DNA of 64,000 nucleotides from Mugil cephalus (taxonomy: Eukaryota > Chordata > Actinopteri > Mugiliformes > Mugilidae): the NCBI RefSeq assembly GCF_022458985.1, contig NC_061783.1, forward strand, positions 10,446,413-10,510,412, given 5' to 3'. Under the pieces are notes generated by a model that saw only the letters and a list, made by a program, of their open reading frames with translations, was not told the origin of the DNA and did not search any database. This document shows positions 11,901-26,600 of this stretch, piece after piece (the first letter of the stretch is position 1; every line of letters starts with the position of its first letter). The position numbers and the translations under genes are program-made.

Positions 11901-14208
11901 TGGTTGGTTGGTGTTTTAAAACATTTTTTCCCCCATTTACAGAGGTGGAGTTGTGTGATTTATTGTGTTGGATTAGAACAGCTGACCACCTTTAAACGTG
12001 TCACTAGCTGCGTTTCCATTACAGTTTTTTGCAAGATAAAAGCGATATTTCTGAAAGTAAAATTGTGCTTTGTACGTGTGTCCATTGAAAGGTGTTTTAT
12101 GAATCAGCTGCCACTCTGGTAAAGTCTCATCTCACGATGTCCCATAATTCTCTTAAATTCTCATCGCGCTTCACTTTGAGGACGATGAACTTCATAATGA
12201 ACTGGTCACATATGTGCAACTGGTCACCCCTGCATCATCTCTGGTGATGGTTCAAAATGTAGGTATTTCCATTACCAGTTTTTTATTGCAATATTTTTTT
12301 GCGCATTTCTGGGTGTGATGGAAATGCAGCAAGTCACGCTGTGGCTGCGGAAGTAGGAAGAGTTGATGTTTCAGTTCGCCTTTGAAGCAAAAACCGTCAA
12401 ACCAACACTGCATTATCAGACATCACTAAAATCATTTTAAAATGAAAATAAACACATTGTGACAGCAATAAAAGCGAATGTATATTTTGCTGCATTAGAA
12501 GTAACTCGTAGGCTTCGTTCAGTTCGAGCATGTCATAGTGAGCATACCAGTGCCACAGCATGAAAGCTTTTACGCAGATTGCCCCCCGCTGATCTTTAAA
12601 AGCTCGGAAATCTTTACATGTCAGCATCTTCATTGCTGCTGTGTGTGTGTGTGTGTGTGTGCGTGTGTGCGAGCCAGCGCACATCCGCCCCGCCGGCACG
12701 TGCTGGCCTTTGTGTATCGGTACCGGGATTACGTTACACACAGTGGATCCCGTCGAAGGGTCAGAGCAGAGGTCAAGCCTGCATACTTTCACTCACACGT
12801 GCGCACCGGCTCTTTTATAGATTAGTATGTTGAGCATGTTATATTAAAACCGCGCTTGTGAAAATATTGCGGCGGCTTACTCGTGTTGTGGTGGAATACG
12901 GTTCGCCATCTGTGTGAAGCTCTAGCTCTGCTTGGCTTTGTTTTTCATAACATCTTAGACAGGAATACACAGGTTTACAGAAAAACTCGTCCGTCTGGTA
13001 TATTACAACAAACCTTCTTCGTAAATATCTTCGGGCTGTACCGTGGAGATCGTCCCCAGTGATAGGAAACAGGATAGACAAAACATTCTTTGTTTATTTA
13101 CATGCTCCCCCAACATAATTTTTGTTTATGCAAATCCGTAATTCCGTGAGCTGCTGTAAGATTAGAAATATTATTGGATGTGTTTCCTATTAAGTTTGTA
13201 CATGGTAAGGCCATCAGACTCCAAACGTAGGTTTCATCCAACCGAGTCTCTCTCTCTCGCTCTCGTTCGCTCCTCCCTCGCTCCGTCCTTCCCTCCGAGT
13301 TAATGGGGTTGTGCGGCTTGGCAAGGTTTTTCTTTTTAGGATCTGTGTTGAATGTGAAGGAGATTGAGACACGCAGACACACACAGACACGCACGCACAG
13401 ACTGGTCTTGTTAGCTACCCTCGCGTTCCCTAACAAAGCCAGTTTGTTCCAGTTTCATAATGAGGAGATGGGGACTTTTGAAGCCATGCCACCGATACAC
13501 CAAAGAGCAGCACACATACGTGCGCACGCACAAATGTGGCATTCATTTTTCTGTTATTCTCTCACATTCAGAAAGGAAAGGGCGCCCATTTAGCGCCAGC
13601 TTTATGAACATGCAGGCCTCTTAAATCTTATTTAGCAACCTCTAAAAACAGCAGCACATTGTGGTGCACATGTTTTTGTTTTTAGCGCGCTATGTTGGAT
13701 TCAACTTTTCAGACACCTCAGAGTTTTGCCCAATCACAAGTTTTAGTGCTTCAGACGAATGCGTTAATGTGCAATAATAAACACTGGAACTTTGTTGGAT
13801 AAGCACCACATTTCATAAAACTGTCTAAAAAGGAAAAGGTCACGTGACACATTTGTAAACATTCAGATATCAGGACGGTGCCTGAGCTCAAAACAAACAA
13901 CCCGACATTGGAGGTAGCAGGATATTCAGAAAAAGAATAGGTAGTGTCACTTCATCTTTCTCTACTTCAAAACCTTCGTTACGCTTCCTATTTAGTTGTC
14001 ATGCTTAAACTTTGGTAGCACTCTCATTTATTTTGTCTCCCAGCAGTCCTTTGCCCACCAATTTGTAACCGTCCCTGTCCTCTGTCCTCTGTCGTCTTTC
14101 TGTTTCTGTTTCTGTCTGACTGTGCTTTGACCAATTCATCCAAGCTCTTGATACCTGCCTACTATTATTCTCTCTTTCTCTTTCCCCACCTCCATCCATA
14201 CCCCCTTC

Positions 14209-14302
<94 letters not shown>

Positions 14303-14642
14303 CGCTCGCTCTCTCTCCCCACCCCCTCCCTCTCTGTCTCTTTTGAAAGAGCTGGCTTCAGCAGTCTGCCTGAAATGAGCGATGCATACTTGCATATGCA
14401 TTTGGCGCTACGGCCCCTGTCTATGCTAATCACAGGGTCTGTGTGTGCCTGTGTGTGTGCGTGTGTGCGTGTGTGTGTGTGTGTGTTACTGGCTGCAGCG
14501 CAGCAGTGAGGATATGTAGCTTCCTGTGTGCTGCTGGGCAGCACAGGATCTTTCTGCCGCATGCCTCTTACCGCCACCATTACGCAGAGGAATTCCCTGC
14601 CGTCTCCGCTACCGCTGCTCACACAGAGTGCGAGTGTGTGTT

Positions 14643-14686
<44 letters not shown>

Positions 14687-17600
14687 GAAGAAGAGACATT
14701 CAGCAAAGCAACACAGACAGATAGAAGACCAAGCTGGAATTCACATGGGATTTAACATGGAAGATATGCGCCGTTTGTTCACGAGGAAAACGCTACGTTT
14801 ATGGGATTTATTGGTGACCTTTGTGCTCCCGGATTGTGCACATATGTAAGAAGGAACACTGTGTATTCATGTGTGCGAGCGAGAGCGAGCGTGTGTGCGG
14901 GTGATCGCGCGGTGCTGCGTGAGCGTTTCGTTCCCGATGCGGTCAGAGCGGGCTAGCCGTGTGTGCATCGTGGTGCTGGAAGAGGTAGAGGAGGATGAAC
15001 CTTCTTCTTCATCCCCACCTCCTCTGCCCAAGTCATCCCCAGACCGCAGATCCCATCATGCCCCTCGAAGGGCTGCAGCTCAGGACGACAAGGTGAGATG
15101 GGCCCTTCTGCTCGGTTCATTGTCGAGTAAATGAAGGAGTTTGCTGAGTCCGTGTTTCGGTGTAGGTTTACCCGTGTACAAGGAGTCTGCAGACCACTGG
15201 ACGTCTCTTACCAAGCCTTCAGGTTTAAACCTGCGTTGAAGTACATACTCTCAAGTTCCATTGTATAAAATGACAATACTCTGCCAAAACATGTTATCTA
15301 ATACTAAATATAGTCCTGCTATATGAGAAGACTACTGGTTTGTGAAGATAATTGGCAAAGCCTGGTCTTTGTGGTCTGCAGTGCTGGTTATTTAAAGGCT
15401 AATCCTTCTATTGAAACAGCGTAATAAGTCTTTTCATCTAATGAAAGCTGCCTTTTGAAGTCCAGCAGAGTAGATGGACCAGCTGCGACGACAGCGTTTG
15501 TGTGTGTCCATGCTGCGTGTTTACCTTCAGCCATATCTGACATTGTTTCAGTGGCCACTAGTGTAAGAGGAATGAGATAGATGCCCACATGCTGGTCAGG
15601 CCCACTTATTTTTAGTTGGGACGAAATGAGAGAGGCTCAGGGAAAACGGAGTGGCTGAGAATAAGGTGCAGGTTGACATCATAGTGCTTTGCATAGTGCC
15701 ACTCATATCGTACTAAATATACTGTGTATATAGTGAATGGCATAGCTATAATCTCACCTCGGCTTGGCAGGCCTCTCTGGTGAAAAAGGCCTGTATGTGA
15801 AACAGTTTATCAATGAGATAGACGCGGCGCTTCAGTGGACTTATATATGCAGTGGGTTGCAGAAGAGCAAATGGCAACTTTGCTTTGAAACATAAAATCT
15901 CTTGAGGTTTTCTCTAAAGTCAGCCTCTCTCTTCTGAATGTATATATTTGCAATTATGTTGCAGCGCAATGGAAAACGTAATTTGACATTATCATTACTA
16001 TTCCCCAGATAAAATCCTTTATTCTCCGAAGGTTTTTGGTAAGGATTCAGTAATAGAAAAAAGATAAGAGAATTACACATTTTTGCTTAAGTAGTAATTC
16101 ATAATCAAGGTCACAGTAAGTAGCACGTCGGGGTACTGCAGTTCTTCAGTCCAGCAGCGTACTGTATTGTAATACTGAATATAAGCTCCCTAACAAAATG
16201 CAGTGTCATGTGAAAATGACATGACATGTTTTTAGGCTGATGCTGGAAAAAATACAAAGTGCAAGTTGAAGTTTGTGCGGTAGATGAATTACTTTCACTT
16301 TGATTCTTACCGGTGTTCAGGGTAATATTTGTTATGCAAGACACAATTTAGGTCACAAAACAACAGATAAACTGTGCTGTACTATAGATTTTGAACCTTG
16401 CATTTACAATTTAATTGTTAGCTTAAAATGGTAACCTGTAATTTAAACGTTTTCTCTTTCCCATCAACACCTATTAAAGGTTTATTACAACGGCAGCGCA
16501 ACCATGTTTGCTAATCCACTATGCTCGTGAGAAATGCTGCGTGTTTTTTTTTTTTTTTCTTGTTGCTTGTTTGTTTTATGACCTTTGTTCAGTTGCGGCT
16601 TCCATCTTCTGAGGACAAATTGTTCCATTGTTTAAGAGAAGGCAAAATGCTTCTCTGTTCGTAGGTTGTTTTGTTATTGTTTTCATTTTCAGTTTTTCTT
16701 TCTTACTCCATTCTTATATTCAGGCAGCTGTTCCCACACTACGTGGCAGGAGAGTTTGGCTCACAGGCCGCCTCACACGTTTACTTGGCGGCGTGTGTGT
16801 TCACACGCTGAATGCTGTAAACAAATAAGTCATATAAAGCCAGTTGTGATGTTCGTTAGCCTCCCGTCCCAGGACCGAACTGTCTGCGTGTCTAAGCACA
16901 AAGTGTTTGTAACTCTCATAAACCTCACCGATAATATAGTTGTCAGCATAGAAAATTACCACCCTGAGAATTTAAGATGTAGTGCTGCACATCAACATTT
17001 TTCTCCTCTTTTTATTTATTCATTTATTCTTTTCGTCTTCAAAGCCATCTCTGTTAAGAGCGATCTTCAACGTGGACCCAGATGAAGTTCGCTCGCTCAT
17101 ATTCAAGAAGGAGGATGTCAACATTCAGGTAAGTCGCACTCTCGTTGCTTCAGGGTGATCGGCTTTAGGTCTGGAAGAAGATCTCACACGTACAAAAAAA
17201 AAAAAACGCTTGCTTGATTGCTAGATTGCTTATTTCCTGCTGGCTGCTATAGTGTGTTATTGCGTCCCTGTGCGTTCGCCAGTGTCGCTTTGCGCACACA
17301 TGACGTGGCGTATAAACAACAGCTAGAAGAGCTGGTAGTCAGGCTGCAGGCTACGGATGATCTGGGTTTTAATTGATCGATCAACTGACTGACTGACTGC
17401 ACCTTCTGGCAGCTTCCTACATTCCCCGTGTTATGTAGCTGTCGACCAGCCAGGGCACATAATGCTGTAACCTTTCAGATACTTAAGAGCATAACCTTCA
17501 CCTGATCTCTCCTTCTTCCTCTCTCTGCTTTCACTGCGTGTTCCTAGTTTTCTAAGCATATTTCTGTTTTTAGTTCTTTTTTTCTGTTCCGTTCTATTTT

Positions 17601-20600
17601 TCGTCTTTCATTGTGTGGGCCTATACTGCTGGGGTCATCACACTGAGTCTCCCTGGTGTCAGCAACACTGGCCCGGGCCTATTGCAGTCACGTGACGTTT
17701 GTTTATAGCCCCACTTTGCTGATTGCTCTCCACTGCACTGAAAGAGAGGGAGAGATGTGGGGGTGAAGCCCCGGTCCGTGTTGAAGTGATGGAGTGAAAC
17801 AAAGAATTAAAGTGAACAGATGATTAACATGTTTCTCCTCGTGGCTCTACTCTCATGTTCCCTGTGGTCTGCAGCACTGTAAGGTTTATAGATTTTGATT
17901 TGGCACGTGACACGTTTACACGCTCAGGATGTGCGCGTCTGTGTGACCAAAAGAATGTCTGCTCTTAAATCGGGACTTGTTCCGCCAGGACAATGAGAAG
18001 CGGACGCCGCTGCATGCTGCGGCCTACCTCGGTGACGCTGAGATCATTGAACTACTCATCCTCTCAGGTAAACTCTACGCTACAATCTAGTATCTGTCAA
18101 CATGTTGTAGCAATCGTACTTGAAAGCTTACTCATCCATATGTACTAAATGTCAACAATCATTCATGTACACATGTCCATGTTAATGTGTTTCTTCTGTG
18201 TATTCGTGTTACCTCTCTTATTACCCTGGTCTATATATAGAGGATATATGAGGATATCTCAGGAACACCAGGAGAGAATTTCTTTAAATTTGCCAATATT
18301 CACTTGTACATAAGAATAAACTCAATAATGTCTAGAGTTCATTCTCTTCTCTTCCTGGATTTTTAAGAGAAGGTTTTGTGTTTCATAGTGGAACCTGCAG
18401 TGCATGTCAGTAGGATGATTATTCCCATTTTGGTAAAAAATTCACTTGATATCTTTCATTAATTTCCTTCCAAAGTCTTTACAGCGTATGTTTTATGAGT
18501 CAGGGCTGACGTAGATGGGACTCAACTGGAAGTGAACACCCACGAGGTTGATTCTTAAATTTGATCTGCCCCGTTTGAAGAGGATCTGTGTCAAAAACAT
18601 TCTTGAGAGATGAAACTCAAATGTAAACAAGATAGTTGCTGTTTCGTCTCAGCGCCAAATAAATTTAAAAAGAGCGCAATGTTTCCTCTGTCCTGGTAAT
18701 TTGCCTATGTCCTTTTCCATCCAGTTATTTTCCTAAACTCTTTAAAGGGCCAGTCTGTTCCTCATCTTTCTGCTCCTTCCTGCTGCTCCCTGTTCGTTCA
18801 GCAGCCTGTGTCACGCTGATGAATGGTGGCCTTTCTTGTGATTTATCAATTATCTGACACTGGGCTTTTTGGCTTTCCGTGAAGTAAACACATCAGGAGG
18901 AGGGGTGTACACTAGCGTAGTCCCTGAGTAGCGCCATGTGTCTGTGTGTGTGTGTGTATATATATATTCAATGTTTCTCAATAGAGTGAAGAGCTAGCAA
19001 CAGGTGCAGCTTGAGGGCTATTTTAACCCCTTAGCTGTGCCAACTAGGATCATGGGAGTTTTATGGGTTTTCTATTCAGTGTTTGGCTCATCCCCCTTTC
19101 CCATATGTTATGTAAAATGCCTTTTTAAACCAAAATTGTCCTTGAGGTCAGTTAGGTTGTCCCAGCTCTTGACTGTGTTTGACTTTACGCTGTGTGCCTT
19201 TGTTGACATTTCTCTGAATTTCCTTCTCTCATTCGAGGAGCCCGAGTTAATGCCAAAGACAACAAATGGTTGACTCCTCTTCACCGAGCTGTGGCTTCTT
19301 GTAGTGAGGTAACACGTCACACACGCACGCAAACTACTGAAAGACAAGCGCTACAAACAGTAAAGCGAGATGACTCTCACTTTTAAGTTATTATAACCTT
19401 TCATAAAACTCCTCTCAGAGCCGGAATGTTGATTGCTTATAAAACACACATACCAAACAGGCTACTGAAAAGAGTTATAATAATTGCTGTTGTAATAAGA
19501 CTCTACAAACTGTGCAACATTTCCACAGTGCCACGGCACTTGTGTTTTTCCACCTTCTCTGTGTTATTTTCAGTATGAATGACTCCTAATAATAGCAAAG
19601 AATTTTCTAAACGCCCATGCAGCCGCCTACACACACGCTGGCGTGTACTTTATCAGGACACTGAGACACGTCACCGAACCGACCCTCCGTCTGCTCAATC
19701 TGACTCATGCTCGCTCTGCGTTCAGGATGCAGTGGCGGTGTTGCTGAAGCACAGTGCAGATGTGAACGCCCGGGACAAGAACTGGCAGACGCCGCTCCAT
19801 GTGGCAGCTAGCAACAAGGCGGTGCGCTGTGCCGAGGCTTTGGTGCCGCTGCTGAGCAACGTCAACGTGTCTGACCGGGCAGGACGCACGGCCCTGCACC
19901 ACGCTGCCTTCAGCGGACACGTGGAGGTTGGTCTCTTTGAACTTTTATGTAAATGCAGGGAAACATACATCGGCATCCATTTAATTCAGTTTTGTGTTTC
20001 AGATGGTGAAGTTGCTGCTGTCCAGAGGAGCCAACATTAATGCATTTGACAAGAAGGACAGGAGAGCTATCCACTGGGCAGCCTACATGGGTAAGATACA
20101 GTTGAAGTGAAATAAACGTGTCAAAGGTGACACATCTGTCTTGACTGTATTTGACCCGATCTCTTTCTCACCTTTTTTTCTGTCAGGTCACCTGGAAGTA
20201 GTGAAGTTACTGGTGGCCAGTGGAGCTGAGGTTGACTGTAAGGACAAGAAGGCGTACACACCACTCCATGCGGCCGCCTCCAGCGGCATGAGCAGCACAG
20301 TGCACTACCTTCTGGGCCTGGGGGTCCACGTCAGTACACTCTCAAACACTTAACCTGTCCTTAAAATGTGCCATAACCAGTAAATACACAAGTGATTTTA
20401 ACCCATTCTTGAACACATTGTTCTCTGCGTAGGTGAACGAGGTGAATGCCTATGGAAACACGCCGCTGCATTTAGCCTGTTACAACGGACAGGATGTGGT
20501 GGTCGGCGAGCTCATCGAGGCGGGGGCCAACGTCAACCAGGTCTGTGTGCGGATCACTCTGTGTCAGACACCGTGTGTGTGTGTGTGGTAACCGTGCGTG

Positions 20601-23600
20601 TGTGTTTAAGGGTGTTATCTGCTGCCTCGCTTCAGGTGAATGAGAGGGGTTTTTCTGCTCTCCACTTTGCTTCCTCGTCGCGTCAGGGGGCACTGTGCCA
20701 GGAGCTGCTGTTGGCCAACGGAGCTCACATCAACTTGCAGGTGTGTCCATAAACTTCAGTACAAATTACTGAAATCCTCAGCGGTGTGGTGTGGTGAGGT
20801 CGCGTTCAACGCACACGCCCACCACTCTAAGTATATCTAGCAGAAAGCTGAAAAGACTGTGTTGTTAACACTTTGCTTGCAGTGATGGAAACTGATATTA
20901 GGTCCACACTGCCTCAAGATGCGAGGCCATATGGAGGATGGAGGGGGAGGGATGACTCCCTGAGGCAGCAAGCTGCTGCTCGGGGATTATGTGTGTGGGT
21001 GTATGTGTGGTCCACGAGGGGATTTAAGAAAGCTGGTGTTCATTTTAAGTTTCTAAAATGTGATCGGCAGCCTGCATTGATGCACTTTACAGGTGCATAT
21101 ATCTAAAAATCTAAATATCTTCTTCCTTTTCTGTCTCTCCATATGTTTGTCCAGAGTAAGGATGGTAAGACTCCCCTCCACATGGCAGCTACACATGGAC
21201 GGTTCTCCTGCTCCCAGGCCCTTATTCAGAACGGTGAGAGCCCCTACAGCGCGCTGTCTGTTTCATGCATGATTTCAAATTAGTTTGGATACAAGAGTAG
21301 CTGTTGCCAATGAAGTGTGTCTCATAATCTGCTTTAAGTGTGTTGAAGCCGTTATAACGGAAGAACATGAATAGTCGTTATTACATTATTATGTGTTATT
21401 ATTATTTGTATGTGTGTAGGAGCTGAGATTGATTGTGAAGACAGGAGCAGAAACACAGCCCTTCACATCGCTGCTCGCTATGGCCATGAGCTCATCATCA
21501 CAGCACTCATCAAACACGGAGCCAACGCAGCCAAGTTAGTAACTACTGACATTTCGCCATCTGTCTGTCTTATAATAATGTGCTTTAATAATGAGACGCA
21601 CGTATCAAAATCGTATCAAAAGTCTGGGATTTGTTAAAGACAAGATAACCCGTCCTTCATCTTCTTTTCGTATTCTTTTCCTCATTAAAATGCTCCCATG
21701 CACCAACTCCTGACCCCTCACGTCCTGTAATGACTTGTCTTCTCTTCCTTTCATCTTTTCAGGAGAGGCATTCACGGGATGTTCCCCCTCCACCTGGCAG
21801 CTCTCAGCGGCTTCTCAGATTGCTGCAGGAAGCTGCTGTCCTCAGGTACGTTCATGCCGAAACCATTCTTTCCATTCCTGCCAGTTGGTAGTCGGTGTCC
21901 AAATTGATGGCGATTGCATGTTTGTGCAGGGTTCGCAGTAGACACCCCTGATGACTTTGGAAGGACCTGTCTACACGCTGCTGCAGCTGGAGGGTGATCA
22001 TTCCTTCTTACTACTTTACAGTTACTTTATTTGAACTTCTTTCTTTCTGCTATGATCCCCTTCCCTCCTTCTTTTCATGTTCTTTAAATCAGATTTGTTC
22101 TATAATGAACAGAAATGTATAAAACAATTTTCCATGCTGTAAATTACTATGCAGCTTCTTGGTATGTCAGGACCATAAGTTGCTGTTGTCTCTCCAAGCA
22201 GAAACCTGGAGTGTCTGAACCTGCTGTTAAATATAGGAGCTGACTTCAACAGGAAAGACAACTTTGGAAGGTATGATGTCAAAATGATACGGCTGCTCGG
22301 AACAGAAATAAAATAGGGGCTAAAAACAGCGGTAACATTTGGACCGCAGCTTTTGCATCAGACCATGAAATCCTCGCTGAAGTAAATAATGGCTCCCCCC
22401 AGGGCTCCGCTACACTATGCATCCGCAAACTGCAACTACCAGTGCGTGTTTGCCTTGGTGGGCTCTGGAGCGAGCGTCAACGAGCTGGACCACAGAGGAT
22501 GCAGCCCCATACACTACGCCGCTGCTGCTGACACTGATGGAAAGTGAGTTCTGCTCTCCGATACACAACTGTGACATGTACCATCTGAACAAAGTGTATG
22601 AAAGAACCCGAAAGCCTGTTGTTTAAGAAATAAATCTGTGCTGTCTTTGTCAGATGTGTGGAGTACCTGCTGAGGAACGACGCTGATCCAGGAGTGAGAG
22701 ACAAACAGGGTTACAGTGCTGTCCACTATGCCTCAGCGTACGGACGCACACTTTGCCTTGAACTGGTGTGTACAGCTGCTGCATAGGCAAAACATTGGGC
22801 GTCAAAAACTATCGTAATGAGAGCATAAATGATCTTTGTCTGTTCTTCTTTCAGATGGCAAGTGAGACTCCTCTTGATGTGGTAAGAAAAATCTTTCAGT
22901 CCCACACCGCTGCACCATAGCTCCCTCTGTTGTATTGATGTGGCTACACCAACTGCAAGAAACCTGTTTTTATTCTTTGCACTGGACAACAGGCCACCGG
23001 TGTGTGCATGTGGCACATGCCTTTGCAAAGCCTTCTTGATGTCCCGTGGGCTACCTTTCATTAAAATTAGAGCACACGCAGCAGCAGAGACCGTTTCTGT
23101 GCAACTTTAATGAGGCTGTGACTTATATATTGCCGACCCGCATCTGAGTGAGTAATGCACAAACCATATTTCTCTTTCCAGTTAATGGAGACATCGGGAA
23201 CAGACATGCTGAGTGACTCGCAGAGCCAAGCCCCAGTCAGTCCACTCCATCTGGCGGTGAGTTCTAGGATGTATCAGCGTGCTTATTATACGACTTCCTC
23301 AAACCCAAGATTTCAATGTCTTGGTTGTGTTGCCAAGCCATCATTGATGGTGTATCATTATGGGATTAAGATGATGCCGTAATTCGAAACTTAAAAAAAA
23401 AAATGTTTTGGAACATTTAACTCAGCGAATGAAAGCTTGAAATCTACAAAACAGAAGGTCTTGCAAACCTGAAACATATTTTTAAAAGGCTACATTTGGC
23501 TGTTTTTTAAGTCTGAAAAACACACACTGTAAAACTTCTTCAGTTTTAAATTTGTTAGTGTGTCCTGTGTGTTTTTCTTTTTCCAGGATTGATAGCTTGC

Positions 23601-26600
23601 AAATGGTCACCTGAAAATTGTTTTGCATTACGTTCATAAAAAAGTTCTGACAGATATGCTGTATGCTTGCACTCGTATTGCAGTTCTTTTAGTGATGACT
23701 TTACAACACCCACTTTTCTGAGGTTTGGCGACACAGTCATGAGCGTTAACTCTTGAGGCTTTTGGCAGCGTTCTCTCGCTGCTCTGTGTTGTGTCTCTGA
23801 ACCAGATGGTCGAGAAGAGAAGTTGCAGATGGCGACATTTAATCTAAACCAATTGTTACTCTTTAGGTGAGACTGACAGACGGTTCCACCAATGGCAGAG
23901 ATGCAGTGGATACGGGATCTGTGCTCTCCACCACCACCCCGTTTTGTATATTTCCACGACTTTTAAACAAATCTGTTTGTGCGTGTCTCGCGTGCAGGCT
24001 TACCACGGACACTGCGGGGCCTTAGAGGTGCTCCTGTCGTCCCTTTTGGACGTGGACGTCCGCAGCCCAGAGGGACGGAGCCCTCTCAATCTGGCCTGCT
24101 CCAGGGGTCATCAGGAATGCGTGTCCCTGCTTCTGCACCACGGCGCCTCACCCATGACCTGTGACTACATACACAAAAAGACAGCCTTACATGCTGCAGG
24201 TACGCATGCAGGACGTCACACACACACAGTCAGATGATTTGATGCTCATTTTCTGGAAAAATCAAACGTGCTGATGCCTTAAAAATGAAGTCACGCCTCA
24301 GCATGCGTGTCTGTCTTCCGTAGCTATGAACGGCCACCCAGAGTGCCTGCGCCTGCTCTTGAGCAACAACCATCAACAAATTAACGTGGACGCACAAGAC
24401 AGCAACGGACAGTGAGTGTGTATGTGTGTGCGTGGGCAAAATAGCTTATGCTGGAGGTTTTTCTGTGAGAGTGTTATCCCACTTTGTTTGATGTTAACTG
24501 GTAAAAAATGAACAGTCTTACTGCCACGTGTCCACGCTGTGTGCAGGACTCCTCTGATGCTGGCGGTGCTCAGCGGACACACGGAGTGTGTGTACTCTCT
24601 GCTCAGTCAGGGAGCCAGTGTAGAGAATCAGGACCGCTGGGGAAGGACAGCACTACACAGAGGGGTAAGAAAGCCACACGCACACTTATTATCTGATTGT
24701 TTAACACATTATGACACGTACCATGTATTTCACATAGGCTGTGACGGGCCAGGAGGATTGCGTGGAGGCTCTCCTGCAGCGGGGGAGCAGCGTGTGTGTG
24801 AAGGACATCAGGGGCCGCTCCCCGCTGCACCTGGCGTCTGCCTGCGGCCGTGTGGGCGTCCTGGGTGCCCTGCTCCAAGCCAACAGCACCTCACAAACCC
24901 AGACACACCTCACCGACAGCCAGGGATACACGCCGCTACACTGGGCTTGCTACAACGGTAATCGCAACACAACACAAGAACGACGTGCTTCACAAACGTG
25001 TCCGCGTCTCCGTTCTGTATCTGATTCTCCCTTTCTACCTGTGTGCTGTTTGTCTAGGGTATGATGCTTGTGTGGAGGTGTTGTTAGATCAAGAGGTGTT
25101 CAGGAACATCAAAGGCAACTCGTTCAGCCCGCTGCACTGTGCTGTGTAAGACACTGTTTACATGAACGTTCACCCGAGGGAAGATGAGTTGTGCAGGCGT
25201 CTGACTGGGTGCGTTGTTTGTTTCAGTATGAACGACAACGAGGGAGTGGCTGAGATGCTGATCGACTCCCTCGGTGCAGGCATCGTCAACACCACTGACT
25301 CCAAGGGCAGGTGAGAGATGAAACCTGCTTTTTGTTCATTTTAGAGTAACCGGAAACACGTTGTTTCATTGGCCGTGTCGGTTTTGATGCAGGACCCCCC
25401 TTCATGCTGCAGCTTTTTCTGACCACGTGGAGTGTGTTTCCCTCCTTCTGAGCCACGGAGCTCAGGCAAATGTTGCGGACACACACACGCACATGACGCC
25501 ACTGATGATGGCAGCTCTAAACGGACAGACCAACGCTGTGGGTCGGTAGACACCATACTTACCCACGCACAGATAAACCGTCAGCCTTAGCTTCTGACAT
25601 CTAATCGGCTCCGTTTGTGCGTTACAGAAGTGCTGGTGAGCAGCGCCAAAGCAGACTTGGCACTGCAGGACACAAACAGGAACACAGCGTTACATCTGGC
25701 TTGCAGCAAGGTAACAACTATTCAGAGACAGCATGTTTCAATCCATCTCGCCAGGCTTCAAGTGTTTCAATGTGTTTGTTGCTGATCGACAAAGGTGTGG
25801 CATTGAGGCGTTTTGTGAGAAAAGACTGTAAGTTTCAGACGAGTACTTACAAAGACGGTGTAAGCATTTAGCAACATGTTGTCTACATAACCAGCTACAC
25901 TGGCAGCTTTTCAAAGCTCCTCAGCAGATCGCAGATTGTTGTTGTCACAATATACAAACGGTTCAGCCAATCGCCTGACAAGTAGGTTTTTGAAAGCATC
26001 TATCAAACCACATCAGGTTAGCTTTTTACTCCTTTAATATTTTAATTCCTTCAAATAATTGTGTTTTTTTTGCAATATTTAAAATGTAATGAAGGATTTA
26101 CACAAAAAAAATGTATGTTCTGTTCATTAGGATAAAGATAAGTTGTGATAACGCTGCTGCTAAGCATCATTTGTCACACTACTTAACTTGGACTTTTAAG
26201 AAATTTCCACTTAAAATGTTGTGAATGCAAGTTCATAATGACACTGCATTAGGAGGCACTATTATACAACAACTATACTACTATAAACCACGCTAATATA
26301 TTAGATTAATATGTAAATAACATATTAATAATATATAGTAACATATTAAAGGTGGTTGCGGTGCAGCTTTACTGTATTTCTTCATGGCATCTTTGAGTTT
26401 CACTTGGTGTCTCTGCTCCTGTCAGGGTCATGAGACGAGTGCCTTGTTGATTCTGGAGAAAATGAGCGACAGGAACCTCATCAACTGCACCAACGCTGCT
26501 CTCCAGACGTACGTACAGTAGTTCTCCACAGCCGTGACAGTGGAGCTCAGACTGGACTCGTTCTAAGTGTCTCTCCCTCTGCTTGCAGACCCCTGCATGT

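Noticed and set aside
14127..14688. Overlapping Ser/Leu-rich and Arg/Glu-rich frames on both strands
   Set aside because: They are translations of the CT, GT and GA microsatellites.
14871..14936. Start at 14871 for the alternative ankrd28 exon
   Set aside because: The codon at 14871 is GTG; the first in-frame ATG is 14937.
26038..26345. A/T-rich block in ankrd28 intron as a transposon
   Set aside because: No inverted termini or coding remnants could be seen.
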